A DNA stretch of 64,000 nucleotides from Neoechinorhynchus agilis (GCA_051530055.1 CM121343.1:4960001-5024000); one strand, 5' to 3'; positions 23,081 through 36,005 are shown, counted from the first letter of the stretch. Program-made: numbers and translations. The notes: generated from the sequence alone by a model not told the origin.

Positions 23081-25503
23081 GAACCTCTTCGAGACTCCCG
23101 AAGAGTTTGCAGCGTTCTCGCGGACGGGAGAGAGATCGGCGAACGGGGAAGACTTGGTCCGAGGGGTGAGTGAAGACGCCTTTCCTATATAGTCGTTCTG
23201 GTTGCAGACAGCAAGACCGGAATGTCATCAGGTTATGTAACCACTGCCACACATTCGCGTTCTATTCTCGCATTTATGGGGTCACTGACAGGAGCACTGA
23301 CTTACATCATTCGTGTCAAAGAGACACTTGTGAGGTGCTATTGGTGGAAGATTTAGATCGTCTAGACGCGAAGAAATTGAAGTAGTATGCGTCCGGGAAT
23401 CAATAAATTCGTTTGTCTAGACAATTGGGAATGGGACATTGTCTTTTATATAATACTGCGAATGCTATCCGTTTCATGAAAGCATAATCCGGATCGCGGT
23501 AATAGATATCCTCACAAGCGCAAGCAAACAGAGAGCTATTGGTGGGTTCGAGGATATCATGAGCAACCGTTGCACGGGCTCGTTTCTGAAGTCGCTTGAG
23601 AAAAATGCTCTTTTGTACTAGACAGGTCACAAAACTTTGTGACTTTTGACCTAAGACCAATCCATTATGTCTTTATGCGAGATATAAATGTTAGAACGTT
23701 TCTAACCCAAAAAAAAGATCATGTCTCTTCTCTGTGCTTTGTCAAGGTCATTTCCCTTTACGAATTATGCAGCAATATGAGAGCAGCAGCAGCTAATGCA
23801 CACTGCACATAAAAAAAATCCCGGATAAAAGATAGCAGCAAACAAAAGCATTTATCTGCTAGCACCCTCCTTCCACAAGCACATACATACACAACCTGGT
23901 CCTGTAATTATATCAGCAAAAGCTGCATCCGATTTGCGACAGCTACTCGAGATATGTCACCAGCCTCTAGGACAGAGCAAACGTCAAATAGAGATCATTT
24001 GTAGTCTTATTTAAGTATCCATCCAAACATCTTCAGTCGCTTACTGACCGCTTTCATCTCTATTGGATTTAGCGGAATTAATTTCGAAAAAAAGATCAAT
24101 AAATTTATTAATCACCGGGCGGAATTCGCCACTATATGGATTTGAAAAATAAAAACTCTTACACAAAAGTACAATCTAAACGACTATTTAACACATTCAA
24201 ACTAACCATTCTCAACTCCATGAATACTATGAAGTCTTATGCTCACGAATAAAATTTATCGGTTATTTAAAGGCATAAATGCTTATTTTCCATTGAAAAT
24301 CCATACTTTGATCAAGCCTAGTATACTTTTAAGGTTTATGAAAAAGGTTGCAAATATATTTATTTTACTGACAGTGTATTGCCGTATTATTCAGTAGATC
24401 CGATAACCCTGTCACGGTACATTTTTATTCTCTTTATAACGAGAATGCGCCCAATTATGCAAGAGAAATTATTTAGCATTTGATGTATCCACAATGCCGG
24501 AAATCATTGCTGATTTTAGTAACTTATATGATCTCAAAATTGCTCTTTGTTTGCGCGCAGTCAATAAAGACTCGAAAAATTAAGAAAATTTCTACGACAA
24601 TAATATTTCAGTACTCATTCAAGTAAATGGTATTGGAAATATGCATATATAAACATACAATTTTTTTAAAGAATAAATTATCAACTTAGAAATATAAATG
24701 GTACAAGATATCAGTTCAAATGTGGGCGCAAATATTTTTAAGATATCGCTAAAAAATTAAGTTGATGAACCCACGAATTATCTTGTACTGCCTTCAACAT
24801 TCACTGATAAGTCAACCAAACTTCATGGATTCCTGAGTTTGGCAATGCAGAATTAGTACCATAGTTGCAAATATTAATTGATTCATTGATTTGCAGGTGA
24901 TTTTTTTTGGCCCGCTACATATACGCCCATCTACGTATCGACGTTGTGAATGCTAGTTTTTCAAGTTAAATTTTGTTTTAAAAATGCTACTGTATATTTG
25001 GATCTTAAAACTGGGTGTTTATTTAATATTAAAAAGATGTCAAACTGTAAAAACTTTGTTTTATATTTTTGCTAATAAACAATGATTTAAAATTTTATTA
25101 TTTTTTTAGCCCAAGCATGGAGTTTGCAACAAATAAAATTTAGAAGCTAGAGAAATGACTTCAAAAATCTCCGAATTCTATTGGCTTCTGACATTTATAA
25201 AAATTGTGATACTCATAAAAGTTTTTGAAAAGCCTTAGATAAACTTTAACCTTCTTAAAAATTTAAAATGCTGAGTAATATGACATTGAAAGTTTTGATA
25301 AGAATTATTTTGACTTGCGCTGTAAAGCTACATAATTGGAAGTTGGTATTTGCTACATTAATTGATAAGAAAACGAATTTGGAATATCGAGTATATCATA
25401 AAGCTCTTATACTGAGCGATATATAGTTTAGTATTGGTCCTTGTATAAATAAATCATAATATTTACTCTCTTAAACCCATCATAGAACGCCCTTATCCAG
25501 AGA
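23081..25503. other. Intergenic, AT-rich
   Basis: This probably includes the promoter of the microRNA transcript. Minus-strand frame 23660-23400 (86 codons) and plus-strand frame 23170-23385 (71 codons) have no recognisable domain. From about 24000 to 25500 the sequence is very AT-rich and featureless. Confidence 0.4.
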
Positions 25504-26799
25504 ATGATTTCAGACGATGATAACTGTGGAATAGTAATTACAGACAATCATATCGAGTTGGGACCGTATATTAGGTCGAAAGCGAATTCGGGATGTCTGC
25601 CAAGAAGAGGAATGACAGTGGTGCACTTTGATGCAAGTCCAGATTTGGACTCTCCAATGAACTTTTTGGTTGACTCTTCTGGAAATGTCTTAAATTCGAC
25701 AGTCGATCATCGAGAATGCTGGCTTCTGCCTCTGATCTATCAAGGTTATATTTGCAAACTTGTATGGTTCAAACCACCATGGTCAGCTCATTTACTTGAC
25801 GGAATTTATGAATTTTTGGTGGGAGCATGCAAAGAAACCCGACGCATAAAGTGCTCTTGCAAGGACAACTATTTTGTTTTTAGAGAGATCTTTTGTCCAG
25901 CAGCTCAACTCATTAACCCGAGACCATTGCGTCTAATTGTTGCAACCGTCGGAATTCCTGGAAATTATGCATTTCTGCATCACATGATCCATCAATCCTT
26001 CACGGACGACCAGGTTCTGAAATACCCGTACCCCACGGAGGAGTGTGACTTGCGTTGCTTAGTAAATTGCAAGAAACCTTGCAAAGAAGATTTTAAAGTA
26101 ATTAGCCATACTCGTCTTTGGGAGTACAAATATTATTTTATCTTTAGACGAGATTAGCTTTCGATCAAAGATATGGACATGGACTTTGATGATGAGGCAA
26201 ATGGCGACTCACGTATCTTGTACAAAATGTCGAAGAGCCCGCACTGGATTTTAGACTTGGATCTAACCTTCTTTGCTGTTCTTGACAAATTCAAAGATCT
26301 GCTTAAGAGTCCTAGTGCTGACTATCGAATTTTCAAATCCGTTTACGCTCCTAAAATGAAAAATCTGGACGAAAATTCTGTATTGAATGAAATGAGCATT
26401 CGGGAAAATAATATGGATGCTTTGGAAATGTATAGTGAGGAACTGTTAGATGGAGATGCACCTACTGGGTCAAAGATAGCAGATCTTGCCAAGATGATCG
26501 TGACCCATAAAATGGACTTTAATACCGTCCACTGGAGTGGTCGGCGTTTGATTGGAATATGCGAACCGCATCATCGATCGACCAAATTTGAGATTGAATA
26601 TCTAGCTGCTTGTTTCGCTGATCTAGTCATGGGACTTAAAACGAACCCCATAATGATAAGCCTGTCAAAATCACAAGATCACTTTCCGATTGAGTGCAGT
26701 GCAAGCGTAGTTAGACTTGTTAGTCGTTGCTTCAATGATTTGTATAGCGATTACAGGCCGTATTGTATGACAAATACGATGTTCACAGCCAATCATTAA
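25504..26799 (+). CDS. UPF0489 family protein (C5orf22 homologue)
   Basis: Two exons, 25504-26097 and 26158-26799, flank a 60-bp intron (GTAATTAG ... GATTAG) and give 411 residues, close to the 442 of human C5orf22. Conserved blocks are MTVVHFDASPDLDSPMNF near residue 40, HRECW.LPLIYQGYI, VWFKPPWSAH, FLVG, HWILDLDLTFFAV after the splice, LIGICEPHHRSTKFEIEYL and NPIMISLSKSQDHFP. The His/Asp blocks HFDxxPDL and LDLDLTFF resemble arginase/deacetylase-like metal-binding folds, but the family's biochemical role is not established. Because the intron is a multiple of three, reading straight through meets an in-frame TAG at 26155-26157; splicing at that AG removes it. Confidence 0.9.
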
Positions 26800-28272
26800 G
26801 AAGACGAAATTGAATTACAATAAAATGAATACTAACAATGGCTCTTTGTTTTCATTTTTGATTTTTAAATGAACCCCACAAAGTTCATAAAGTTAGTAAG
26901 CAAGTGTACTTTGTCGCCGTTGTCAGTCATCACCATTAAAATATTTATTAAGACATGAGTATTGTACTCAAATGGTACGAAATCGATCTTTAAAAACGCA
27001 AAAACCGGATCTGTTGAAATATCGATAGTAAGCTTTAAATCACTTCGACTTAAAGCAATACAACTTGCTAAAAGTCGTACATTTTTAAAAGGAACTATGA
27101 ACTGTCATCCTCTGAATACCATGAAAACAGTAAATCCACAACTATTGCAGGTCGTCGTGTCGTGATTTGAGTATTGGTCGTTGAAATGTAGACTGCATAA
27201 CATCCAAAGCAATGTATTTTAAATTGCAATTTAATTTGCTGCCAAGTCAATACACGTGTTAGGATATTATATCTCCGGTTTTATAGAGAAAATTAATGGC
27301 TATACAGAAAAGTAATTTTTTAAACACGGATAAAGAACCTCAAATGTGATCTTAAGGAAAAGCTTTATGGTGTGCCCTAACCTCGCGTGTCGCATCAGTT
27401 ATGCGACATTAAAGATTTAAAATAGATGTGAAACAATTACTGGACACGAAGTGATCTCATTTTCTCATGCCAGGCCAAGTCTCATAAATCTACATGTTGG
27501 CTCTGTAGTTCCGTATAAGATCGGTCAGCAGCTTAAGTCCTTTAAAATTAGCGAGATTAGGAAAAGTTCTTCATGTGAACCTATGCAGGGATCATAGTTT
27601 TCTTTGATTTTGACACATTACAATGATGCCTAAAGCTTAATTATCCGGCTTTTCTGGGGTGGGGTGCTAATTGAATGTTTTTAACTCTCGTCTCTCACCG
27701 CCCTGTAGATCACTCAATGAACACCCCACCAAAGGAATCGGGATAATTAAGAATTTCAACAGTCAACCTATTGCAATAACTGCTTTTGTGAAACATCCGA
27801 ATGTGTCGATGATGACCTGTAGCCTGTTCCAGCCGACGGAATATCCCGTCGATAAAGGGGACAAAATATATCCCGGAGAATGTTTCAAGCTCAAGACGTC
27901 CCTATATGGACAGTAGATAAATGAGTGTGGCAAGAGAGGTGATGAATTAAAAACACTCGATATCTAAAGCTCTTTGATTTGGAAATCGGGACTCACATTG
28001 AACTTGGGTGTATAAAGGAGTTGCAATAGATCGTGATGGACAAATCGTATTGTCAGATGTGGAATAGTGGAAATTTTATTGCATCTGAAGCCTACATGAA
28101 ATCAAATTCGCTCCATATGCAATGCCCATTAATTTCCGATCAGACGAGCAAATACGCTGAAATTTGCATTGTTTTGGCAACTTGTTTTCAGTGTTTAAAT
28201 TATCTTTCCAGGTAAACTCTTGCATACCTCTCTTCTACATGGCTGCTTGTCTATGTTCATTTTAAGTTTGAT
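26800..28272. other. Intergenic with unassigned frames
   Basis: A plus-strand frame 27671-27916 follows an acceptor-like CCCTGTAG and reads KGIGIIKNFNSQPIAITAF and YPGECFKLKTSLYGQ. Frame 28033-28215 lies just downstream. Neither matches a family I know, and no start exon was found. They may be terminal exons of an unrecognised gene. Confidence 0.3.
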
Positions 28273-28569
28273 TCAGTTCATAACAATGCATTCAGGAATT
28301 CCGATTGATGTTGATTGTGAACGAGTCGTGCTCGGTTGAGGTTCGTAATTGTTTCCACATTTTTTGCACTTGTTGATCCACTCAACAACCAATCTATCCC
28401 AAATAAGGTGTTTGATGCCATAAGCACTGATGACCAATAGAAGAGCGATCAGGCAGAGTAAGGTAACATAAAAGTAAAACGCTCGATGAGGTGGATACGC
28501 TGTTGTTAAATATCCGACCGAAGACTGCTCGGAAACATCGTAAGTATTAGGTTGTTTTTGATTAAACAT
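28273..28569 (-). CDS. Small single-pass membrane protein, unrecognised
   Basis: A 98-residue single-exon frame begins at ATG 28569. Residues 30-54 (AFYFYVTLLCLIALLLVISA followed by YGIKHLI) form one strongly hydrophobic segment preceded by a polar Tyr/Pro-rich N-terminus. A CKKCGNN motif and a Ser/Thr-rich C-terminal tail follow. There is no signal peptide-like start, so the N-terminus may be cytosolic (type II or tail-anchor-like). No family could be named. The clear membrane segment makes chance less likely, but expression evidence is absent. Confidence 0.5.
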   Translation of the reverse strand: MFNQKQPNTYDVSEQSSVGYLTTAYPPHRAFYFYVTLLCLIALLLVISAYGIKHLIWDRLVVEWINKCKKCGNNYEPQPSTTRSQSTSIGIPECIVMN

Positions 28570-30059
28570 TCAAAAAAAAGAAGGTTTTTGTGTGCGGATT
28601 GCTGCCTGATTTTAAAATAGCTTTTGATTGGTTTTGTCTCATATACGGTATCTGCTGTGAGATATATATACTAAAGATTATAAGAGTGTAGGAGTGGATT
28701 CACTGGTTCCACAAGTTTGCATGATAAGAGCGTGAAGTTGAATAATTCAGCAGTTTTTAAAGCAGTCTCTTATAACTAATTTTTTCGGTTCGAAATGTAA
28801 ATTAGATAGAGCAAAGAAGGGAATGAGGTAAGGATGTGAGTCCCCATTAAATCAAGCGCAAAAGAAGAAAATGTTTGGATGCATTATCAACGAAGGGAAG
28901 GACGAATAATGGGCAGCGTAAGGCATACCCGACTTAGCGTATAATGCAAATTGATGAACTTGGATGAGAGGAATGATTTCATGCGAAGTTACTTTTAAAT
29001 GAAGACAGTAGTAAAAGAATGAAACTCTTTATAGTTTCTTCTTGTAAGATCAACCTTTCATGTTCGAACAAATCGTATGGCTTTTCTAAATGGATACATT
29101 TTCCATTTAGGTGAGAAACAATTCACTTATTTCTCCCTTAAAGGTCAGCCACTGAAACAAAATTCAATTAGCACTCTTGTCAGTAGCATTGCTGATAGAA
29201 ATCTCAGCAGATGTTCTCTCATATAAAGCATTTAACTTAAATTTTCTTTCACAATACATCATGTCATGTAAAGACAAACTCAATTGTTGATCCCCTGGAA
29301 ATACATAATTTACTCAACGTTTGACTCCACTTATCATAATCGCACTTCGACAAAAAGCAATGCAAAAATAAGCATAAGAAACATCGATATTAAGCTTTGT
29401 ACGTTAATCGCCACTATAAAATGTTTAAACAATGATATGTGGTGGTGACCTTAGGTGGAGGGTATCATGGTTCAATGAGAAAGTAAAATTTTATTCAGAT
29501 CTAATTACTAATAGAAACACATTCCATACTACTAATATTAAACCTAATCGATCTCTTCTAATTCCGTTTTTCGATACTTGCATACAATAAGGAACGGTAT
29601 TAGATTTATAATCAAATTATAATGCTTTGAAATATCCGCAAGCACAAGCATTCCAGAATTTCCTCTCCTTTAAGTAAAAAATGTATCCAAGTCGACGTCT
29701 CATGTGAAGATTTTTTTCCGTAAAAAACAATGATTTAACTTTTCTAGGTTTTACAACAATAAAGCACAAAACGTGCAATCACCACCGTCCGCAATATTCA
29801 AGCTCAATTGCCCATCACGATTTATCTCCAATTTACTTAATTCTTTGCCTATGCTAGTTGTAGGATTCCCTAATTGATTGTAAAATAAAAGACAACAACA
29901 ACTTTCTTCATACTTTTCCCTTCTCGGGGTTGCACAAAAACTAGCAGTCCTAGGACTTCACACACCCCTCCTGCCCCGTTTCTCTAAAACGTCGGTCCTC
30001 AACCACACAATCTTTCCATAGTTTTCTCGGCCTTCCGCGTCTCCTGGACCCTTCGATTT
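28570..30059. other. Intergenic, no recognised feature
   Basis: AT-rich sequence without long frames or clear repeats. Confidence 0.4.
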
Positions 30060-30980
30060 CCATTTAGTCAACTTTTCGAATAAATCGATTCGGCTCTTTT
30101 CACCATATCGCTCCATTTGATCCTCCGTTTTGCGATAGCTTCCTTTACGTCCTCCACCTTCAGCGAGCCCCGAACCGCATTATTTGTGATCATTTCTTGC
30201 CTGGTCACCTCACACATCCATCTAATCATTTTCATTTCATCCTCGCCTGCATTCGCTTGATGTGATTGGCACCGTCCAATATATAACATGGCTGGTCAGA
30301 TTGCTATCTTGAAAACTCTACCTTTCAAGACCAGAGATACTTTGCTATCACACAAGATCTCAGTTAGACTTTCCACTTCATACATCCGCTATTTATTCTC
30401 AATGAAATCTCGGCGGTGATATCGTTTTGCATCGACACTATAGAGAGCCGAGATACTTGAATTTGTCAAATTTCTGCAGCGCTGTCTCTTGAAGGAAACT
30501 GCTTTCCGTTCTCACATAGACTGGTTTCTCCACCGGGAAATTTTTTAGACCTTGACTTTCCAGAGCTTCCCTCCATTTCTCTAAGTCATTGTTGAGATCC
30601 TGGGAATTATTGCTGGAGAGGACGATGTCGTCGGCGAAAAGCATGTTCCATGGCGGACCTCTACTGATCGGTTTGCTGATTTCATCCATAGTGACTACAA
30701 ACAAATAAGGGCTCAAAACTGAACCTTCATGCAATCTCACGTTCACCGAGAAGCTATTCGTATTACCAACTGGCGTCCTTATATTTACTTTGCTCTGCCT
30801 GTACATGTAGTCTCGGGGTAGAGTTTTCTTCTAAGACAGTTCCATTACCAGTTTTCTAGAGACAGTGCCATTGGCTTTCTCGAGACCAATGATCACACTG
30901 TGTATTTCCCTTCGCGTTTTTCATGGCATTTCTCATTTAACTGGCGTAACGCGAATACAGCTTCGGTACTACTTCTGCAG
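30060..30980 (-). pseudogene. Broken LINE (non-LTR retrotransposon) reverse-transcriptase fragment
   Basis: Minus-strand frame 30806-30438 has the RT blocks EGSVLSPYLFVVTMDEI, the catalytic FADDIVL, a helical EKWREALESQGLK and DKFKYLGSL. Frame 30289-30068 continues with EMKMIRWMCEVTRQE, RGSLKVEDV and RRIKWSDMV, the usual thumb and C-terminal segments of this LINE type. The two parts are in different frames with decayed sequence between them, and the 5' half is missing. It is an inactive truncated copy. Confidence 0.85.
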
Positions 30981-31617
30981 ACGCTGCAAAGATACTTCCC
31001 GTATCTTATAAAAAGTAAATGGGTATTAATGAATAAAAAAATCAATTTTTAGAGAAAAATATGCAATACATTGAAACGGTTTCTGGTGATTTCCCTGCAT
31101 ATTTGTTGTTTTCTATGATTGGAGAAGAAAAAACATCCAGCATTTTTATAACCTCGCATCCCTTCTACGCTTTGAGATGATATACTTACGAATTTTTGAA
31201 TGTAGATATTTTATTTGGCGATTAGAATAGTATACAATGTAGTAAATACGCTGTAAAGATACTTTCCTGTATCCCTTAACATTTGAGTGGTTATTATTGG
31301 AACAAAATAACTCAACAGAATTTTTCCAAACATGACAAAGAAAGTTACAATTGAATCTTACTTTTTTTCACGGAATTTTCGTGTTTTACCGGGTTAAGTG
31401 ATATTTTAAGCAAAAGGTGCATTCGTTTATTTCGAATCTAAGCATTATAGTCAATCAAACGATTCGATATATTTGACAGGGTTGATCGCATTCAGTCACA
31501 TATATATCAAACGAAAAAAGAATGCATAACAGCACTTTATCGGTCGTAGCATCTGTCAAAACCTTCATTGGTGTATATTGAACACAAATTCATTTAAATG
31601 AACAAAAACATACCGTG
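30981..31617. other. Intergenic
   Basis: A motif AAAGATACTTCCCGTATC near 30985 recurs in diverged form near 31253, hinting at an old small duplication. Nothing else was recognised. Confidence 0.35.
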
Positions 31618-31773
31618 ATGGCGTTCAATTTGTCTAGAGCAGTTCGAGCAGTTTGGAAATTCTGCAGATCTACCAGTCGTTTCAAGAACTCGACTAAAAA
31701 TTCACAAAGTGGATACTGTGAAAATCCATATTCAAATGTTCCAATTGAGTCAGGTGAGCCATATACAGTCTAA
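31618..31773 (+). CDS. Possible 51-residue ORF, tail-to-tail with TEAD
   Basis: The frame starts MAFNLSRAVRAVWKFCRSTS, basic and amphipathic like a mitochondrial presequence, and ends at TAA 31771-31773. That overlaps the TEAD stop codon (31770-31772) on the other strand. No family similarity was recognised. It could be a real micro-protein, a terminal exon, or chance. Confidence 0.25.
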   Translation: MAFNLSRAVRAVWKFCRSTSRFKNSTKNSQSGYCENPYSNVPIESGEPYTV

Positions 31774-33294
31774 TGTTTCAGATGAAAACAATTTTGATCT
31801 ACGATTGTACTAACTTCTTGTTTCTCAATCATCTCTTCTCCGAATGAGTATATCCTGGTGGTCGCTGTTATGGAACGATAATTCAGATTACTTCTATAAC
31901 TTAATTTTATGACTGCTTAAAACGTAGCATGAGTTTCATTTGTGAACTTACTGAGCTGATAATCGATAGTTTTCCCGAGGTAGAAAAGAGTCAGTTGGTC
32001 TATAGCCGATGTTTATCTAAATACATGCGTCCATTTGACAACTCGCGAGAATGCAAGACTCACAAAGGTTCTAATATGATACGCGAGCACATTCGCTTTG
32101 ACGTGAGCATCGAAGAAAGCGGAAGGTTTCGGTGACTTTATCCATATATTCAGCCTCGATCGCTCCTAAGACTTGCTTCGATAATTTCAGAACTGAAATA
32201 GGAACATACCATGCATTCACCATTGTAGTAAAGTGGTAATATTTGAGCGAGGCAATGAGAATGTGTAACCTTGAACGTGAAGTATAGAGATCATCAATAT
32301 AAACATTTTCAACTCACGGTATCTGTCGGTTTCCTAGTGCAAACTCCTGTGGAACAGGAATTTCGTATATAAGCATACATACTGACGAGGTGCAAATCAT
32401 CTCCACCGATACAAAGACTGAATGTCCAATCGTAGAACGATGGAGTTACATCGCAGGGCATATACTCTTCGTTTACAGTACCATTTTGAATATGTGCATT
32501 GCCGTATTGATTTGTGCCGGCGTGATAAATTTCGCTGTTTTTATTAGTTAGCGTAGTCGTAGGAGGCTCATAAGTTTCAGACTTAGCGTACTTATTCAAA
32601 GTTGACCATTGTTGATCTTGTGACCTCTGTTGCAGTAATGTGTCGGAACAACAATTTTGGTCGAAAGTAGCCGAAGAACGTATTTGGTGATCTAGTGTTG
32701 AATGCGACCGCTGATCCACAATGCACTTGTTGGCGCCCAATGTTGACGGATCCAATGTTTCTTTATTATTGCCTAAAACCTGAGAGACGCGTTTAACCGT
32801 TAGAATGATATCAAAACTTGGGCGACACATTGATTCCCTTGCCAAAAATGATTTTGTTGAATTTTAAAAGTAAACCTTTGCAGGAGTTTGGCACTCTTTT
32901 GCTTTCCTCTTGGCAAGAACTTGTATGTGACTTGAGACCTGCTTTCTGGTTCGAATCTTCCCCGTTTTATCCCTGATATACTTTGCAATCAGCTCATTAC
33001 GTCCATACATTTTTCCCTCTTCTGATAATATAATCTTTCGCCTTCCGCATGGCGGATATAACGCAAGAGCCTCCTAGATCAAAACGGCAGTGAATGGTTT
33101 CGGATTTAAATCCCATTTGCCTGGAAACATGCTTCGATATCAGCACTCCATACTCCTTCGGCATCATTCGCACTATCACTATCTCCACTACTGGAGCTAT
33201 TGCTGACTCTAGAAGTGATTGACGGAAATCGAGTACCGGCACCACCACCACCACTACTGGTGTAGCCATTGTTTCCACTTCCATTAGACAGCAA
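31770..33294 (-). CDS. TEAD/Scalloped transcription factor
   Basis: Six exons fit in phase: 33294-33121, 33073-32876, 32779-32318, 32175-32083, 32016-31952 and 31854-31770, giving about 358 residues. After a Ser/Gly-rich start, the TEA DNA-binding domain is nearly canonical: [69 protein letters not shown] diverged linker leads to the C-terminal Yorkie/YAP-binding region: NSCSTGVC matches the vertebrate TCSTKVC, and [19 protein letters not shown] and [10 protein letters not shown] align with KQVVEKVETEYARF, FVYRI and HLPEKYMMNS. TEAD proteins are DNA-binding partners of YAP/Yorkie in Hippo growth control. The first intron (33074-33120) starts with GC rather than GT. The YAP-binding half is unusually diverged and shorter than in vertebrates, and its exon boundaries are less certain. 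Confidence 0.9.
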
Positions 33295-34082
33295 AACCGA
33301 GGCTGTGTTCTGAATTGAGAAAGGCCTGAAAAATAATTTTAGTTAAATATGTATCGTATAATGCTAGTTTGTAATTGTGCAGTGGGGCTAAACTCGTCGT
33401 TCTTAACACGGGACTAACAAATCAAAGGCAGAAACGGGTCTTTATCAACGCTGAATATTTAGGATGAGGCTATTGATAAAGAATATCAAAAAGTGAAAAA
33501 GGAGGATTAGTTTTAGGATAAGCCTTTTAAGCTTACAAAGTTCTTTTCGTACGTGCTCTGGTGTATAGCGCGTCCAAACTTACATGAGCAGTTTATACAT
33601 GAATGTACCAGAAATATGCTTGGAATGGACAAACGAGAAATTCCTGGTGAGTACCAGCGGTGATGATCGGTATTCGTGGTTCTTACTTAGGAGTATGGAA
33701 TGTATGTGTGGAATGTGGTAGCTGGTATGCTGTGCTTTTATACCAAATAATTATCATCTCCAATACATGCATACGGCGACGAAGGATTGGTGTGGTACGT
33801 GTACAACGGTATTGGTAGTGGCTCTAGTAATGGTGACAAATGGCTTAGGATGATAGAGAATAGACCAATAATCTTTCTTTGATCCATGGAGAAATAATAC
33901 TAAAGTATTCACGTGGAATAATGGGCAATATTCGCGTGTTTGAGCGTTGAAGGGTGCAATAAATTGTATTGCCATCTAAGTAAAGAAAAACAACATTGTT
34001 GCTCTTCCAATGACAAATCATCCGTAATCAATCTCATGCAAATTAAGAAAGTTGTCAGTAAATTTACTCCGTATCAAGAGTA
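33295..34082. other. Intergenic between TEAD and SCaMC
   Basis: This probably includes the TEAD promoter (minus strand). Minus frame 33975-33754 has no recognisable domain. Confidence 0.35.
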
Positions 34083-36005
34083 TTAAGCGTATAGCTTTTC
34101 CCCGAGCGACTTTTTCATTGTCTCGTATACAATATAGCTGATTGAAACTGCAGGAAGCACCTTACAAGCATTGGGGACTATGCCTTTATAGAATCCAACG
34201 AGGCCTTGTTGTCGCCAAATATGGGCAAACATTTTTGACATTGTCATCTCCTTATTAACTATATTGAATGACTCAGTATTCGGATTAAGGAAATACCAAT
34301 TAACCTTGCGCTTGAAGCCGAGTTCGAACAAGTGCTAATGGATATGAAACGATCTGAGCTGTAAATGTACTAACTGAGCCGCACATCAGTAGAACCAGTG
34401 GAGAAGGAAGAGATGATGTCTTGCTGGACGAATGACCTTCAATAAATCTAGCCATATAATGTCGTTTTAAAGTCTTAATAGATTACTCTAGATAATCGTT
34501 ACAATGTTACTCTCAACTACCTCATATATGGCCAAATCAGTTCCTGCGTAAGGAATGATGCCAATCACATTGGGAACAAATCCTTTATAAAACGATATTA
34601 AACCTTCCTTGCGAATCATTTTAAAAGCCAAGTCAGTCAATCCATTGTACTCCCCGCTCCGGGAAAGTATAATCCGCGTTTTAAGAACCTGCGCTGAAGA
34701 AATGATAATAGTATCCATTTTTGGGTGATCAGCGCATACGTCAAGGGGATAAATTAAGGATTGCGATAACAACCCAGCCATACTTCCAGCTAGAAATCTC
34801 TCATAAACTGCGAGACCTACACCATCCTGTTTTCCTGATAAGCGCCTAATCGCTTCCTTTAACTGAATGATGAAAATTAAATTCACAGATAAAAAATGTC
34901 ACAATCTACTCGCAATTAACCTCGTCATAAAACATAAATTTAAGTGCAGTTTCTGGAGCAATTTTTATGCAGTTCAAAAGATTGCCTCTCCACAATCCAC
35001 GTATCCCTCCCTCCTTCACTAAATACGATATGCCGTTAGCCATTGAAATTTCTTTTCTTGTTCCGAGATACTATAAAGTATGGAAGAGGTATATCTCTGT
35101 GCCACAATGTAATCGTACCTGCATTACAACTTTGAGGCGATCCAGAGGTGCAGTTGCCGTTCTGGACGTTATGCCGGCAACCATTCCACTCGCAAGGTTC
35201 ACATAACGAACCAACGCACTGTTTCCTATCCAATCCGGGCTCTCACCTGGAACAATGTTCATTTCGGCCATATCCAAAAACTAATCGAATGTCATTGAGG
35301 TTACTAATTTTCCAAAAATATAATACATACCGTACAATATTTCCAATATTCGATCAAATCGCGAATGTTTTTTGATGGACCTAACTTAAAAAATTCATTC
35401 CAGTTTTCAAGCGTAATCGGAAGTCCATGAGAAAAATCCTTCGGTCCTCCAAATGTGCCAGTCGATGATGCAATTCTATACTCGCTATACGATCAGTTGG
35501 GTCGTTCGAGGAAAGTAACGACATGCCTAGTACAAATTTTATCCGCTTCTTCAAATGAAACATAAACACCATGCTCACATAAATACTCTTTCATCTCATT
35601 CGCATCGATCTTTCCTATAGATAAAAATTGGTTTAGTTATTTAATATTTAATACCATACCGTCATTATTCTTATCAAGTTTTTTGAATGTGATCAGTATG
35701 TTTTTCTTACTGGTCCCAATGTAGTTCAAAAAGTCACCCAAATTTAATTGAAATTTTTCCAATTTCCTTTTGCTTTCTTCACTCATCTAACACACTGAGA
35801 GAATTGCTTTGGCCATTTATGAGTCCAATATGCATACCGCGGATAGCATTGGTGATCGCAAAGCCAAGGCCAGCTCAGATGCATCGATTTGACCGTTGTC
35901 ATTTATATCCATTTCATTGAATAACCGTTCCAGGGCCTCATACTCTGATTTAGTTAAAACCGCCGAAGCAGAATTTGACGTGGATGGTCTATTTGCATCC
36001 ACCAT
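34083..36005 (-). CDS. Calcium-binding mitochondrial ATP-Mg/Pi carrier (SCaMC, SLC25A23/24/25 type)
   Basis: Ten exons fit in phase: 36005-35838, 35786-35660, 35614-35520, 35438-35331, 35280-35119, 35070-34921, 34862-34740, 34688-34521, 34473-34305 and 34258-34083. They total 1446 nt, or 481 residues; human SCaMC-1 has 477. The N-terminal half has EF-hands (MDINDNGQIDASEL, LDKNNDGKIDANEM) and LENWNEFFKLGPS. The C-terminal half has three mitochondrial-carrier repeats, with signatures TAPLDRLKV, SLIYPLDVLKTR and SYPLALVRTR, and companion motifs GGIRGLWRGN, EGLISFYKGF and GLVGFYKGI. It sits in the inner mitochondrial membrane and exchanges ATP-Mg for phosphate under cytosolic calcium control. 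Nine introns measure 45-81 bp. The third EF-hand region is weak. Confidence 0.95.

Noticed and set aside
26155-26157. In-frame TAG splitting the UPF0489 gene into two ORFs
   Set aside because: It forms the end of a 60-bp intron; the downstream half continues the same family alignment, so this is not a pseudogene.
32309-32317. Reading the TEAD exon to the TGA just after GATACC
   Set aside because: A GTGAGT donor sits there, and the next in-phase exon restores YAP-binding-region similarity.
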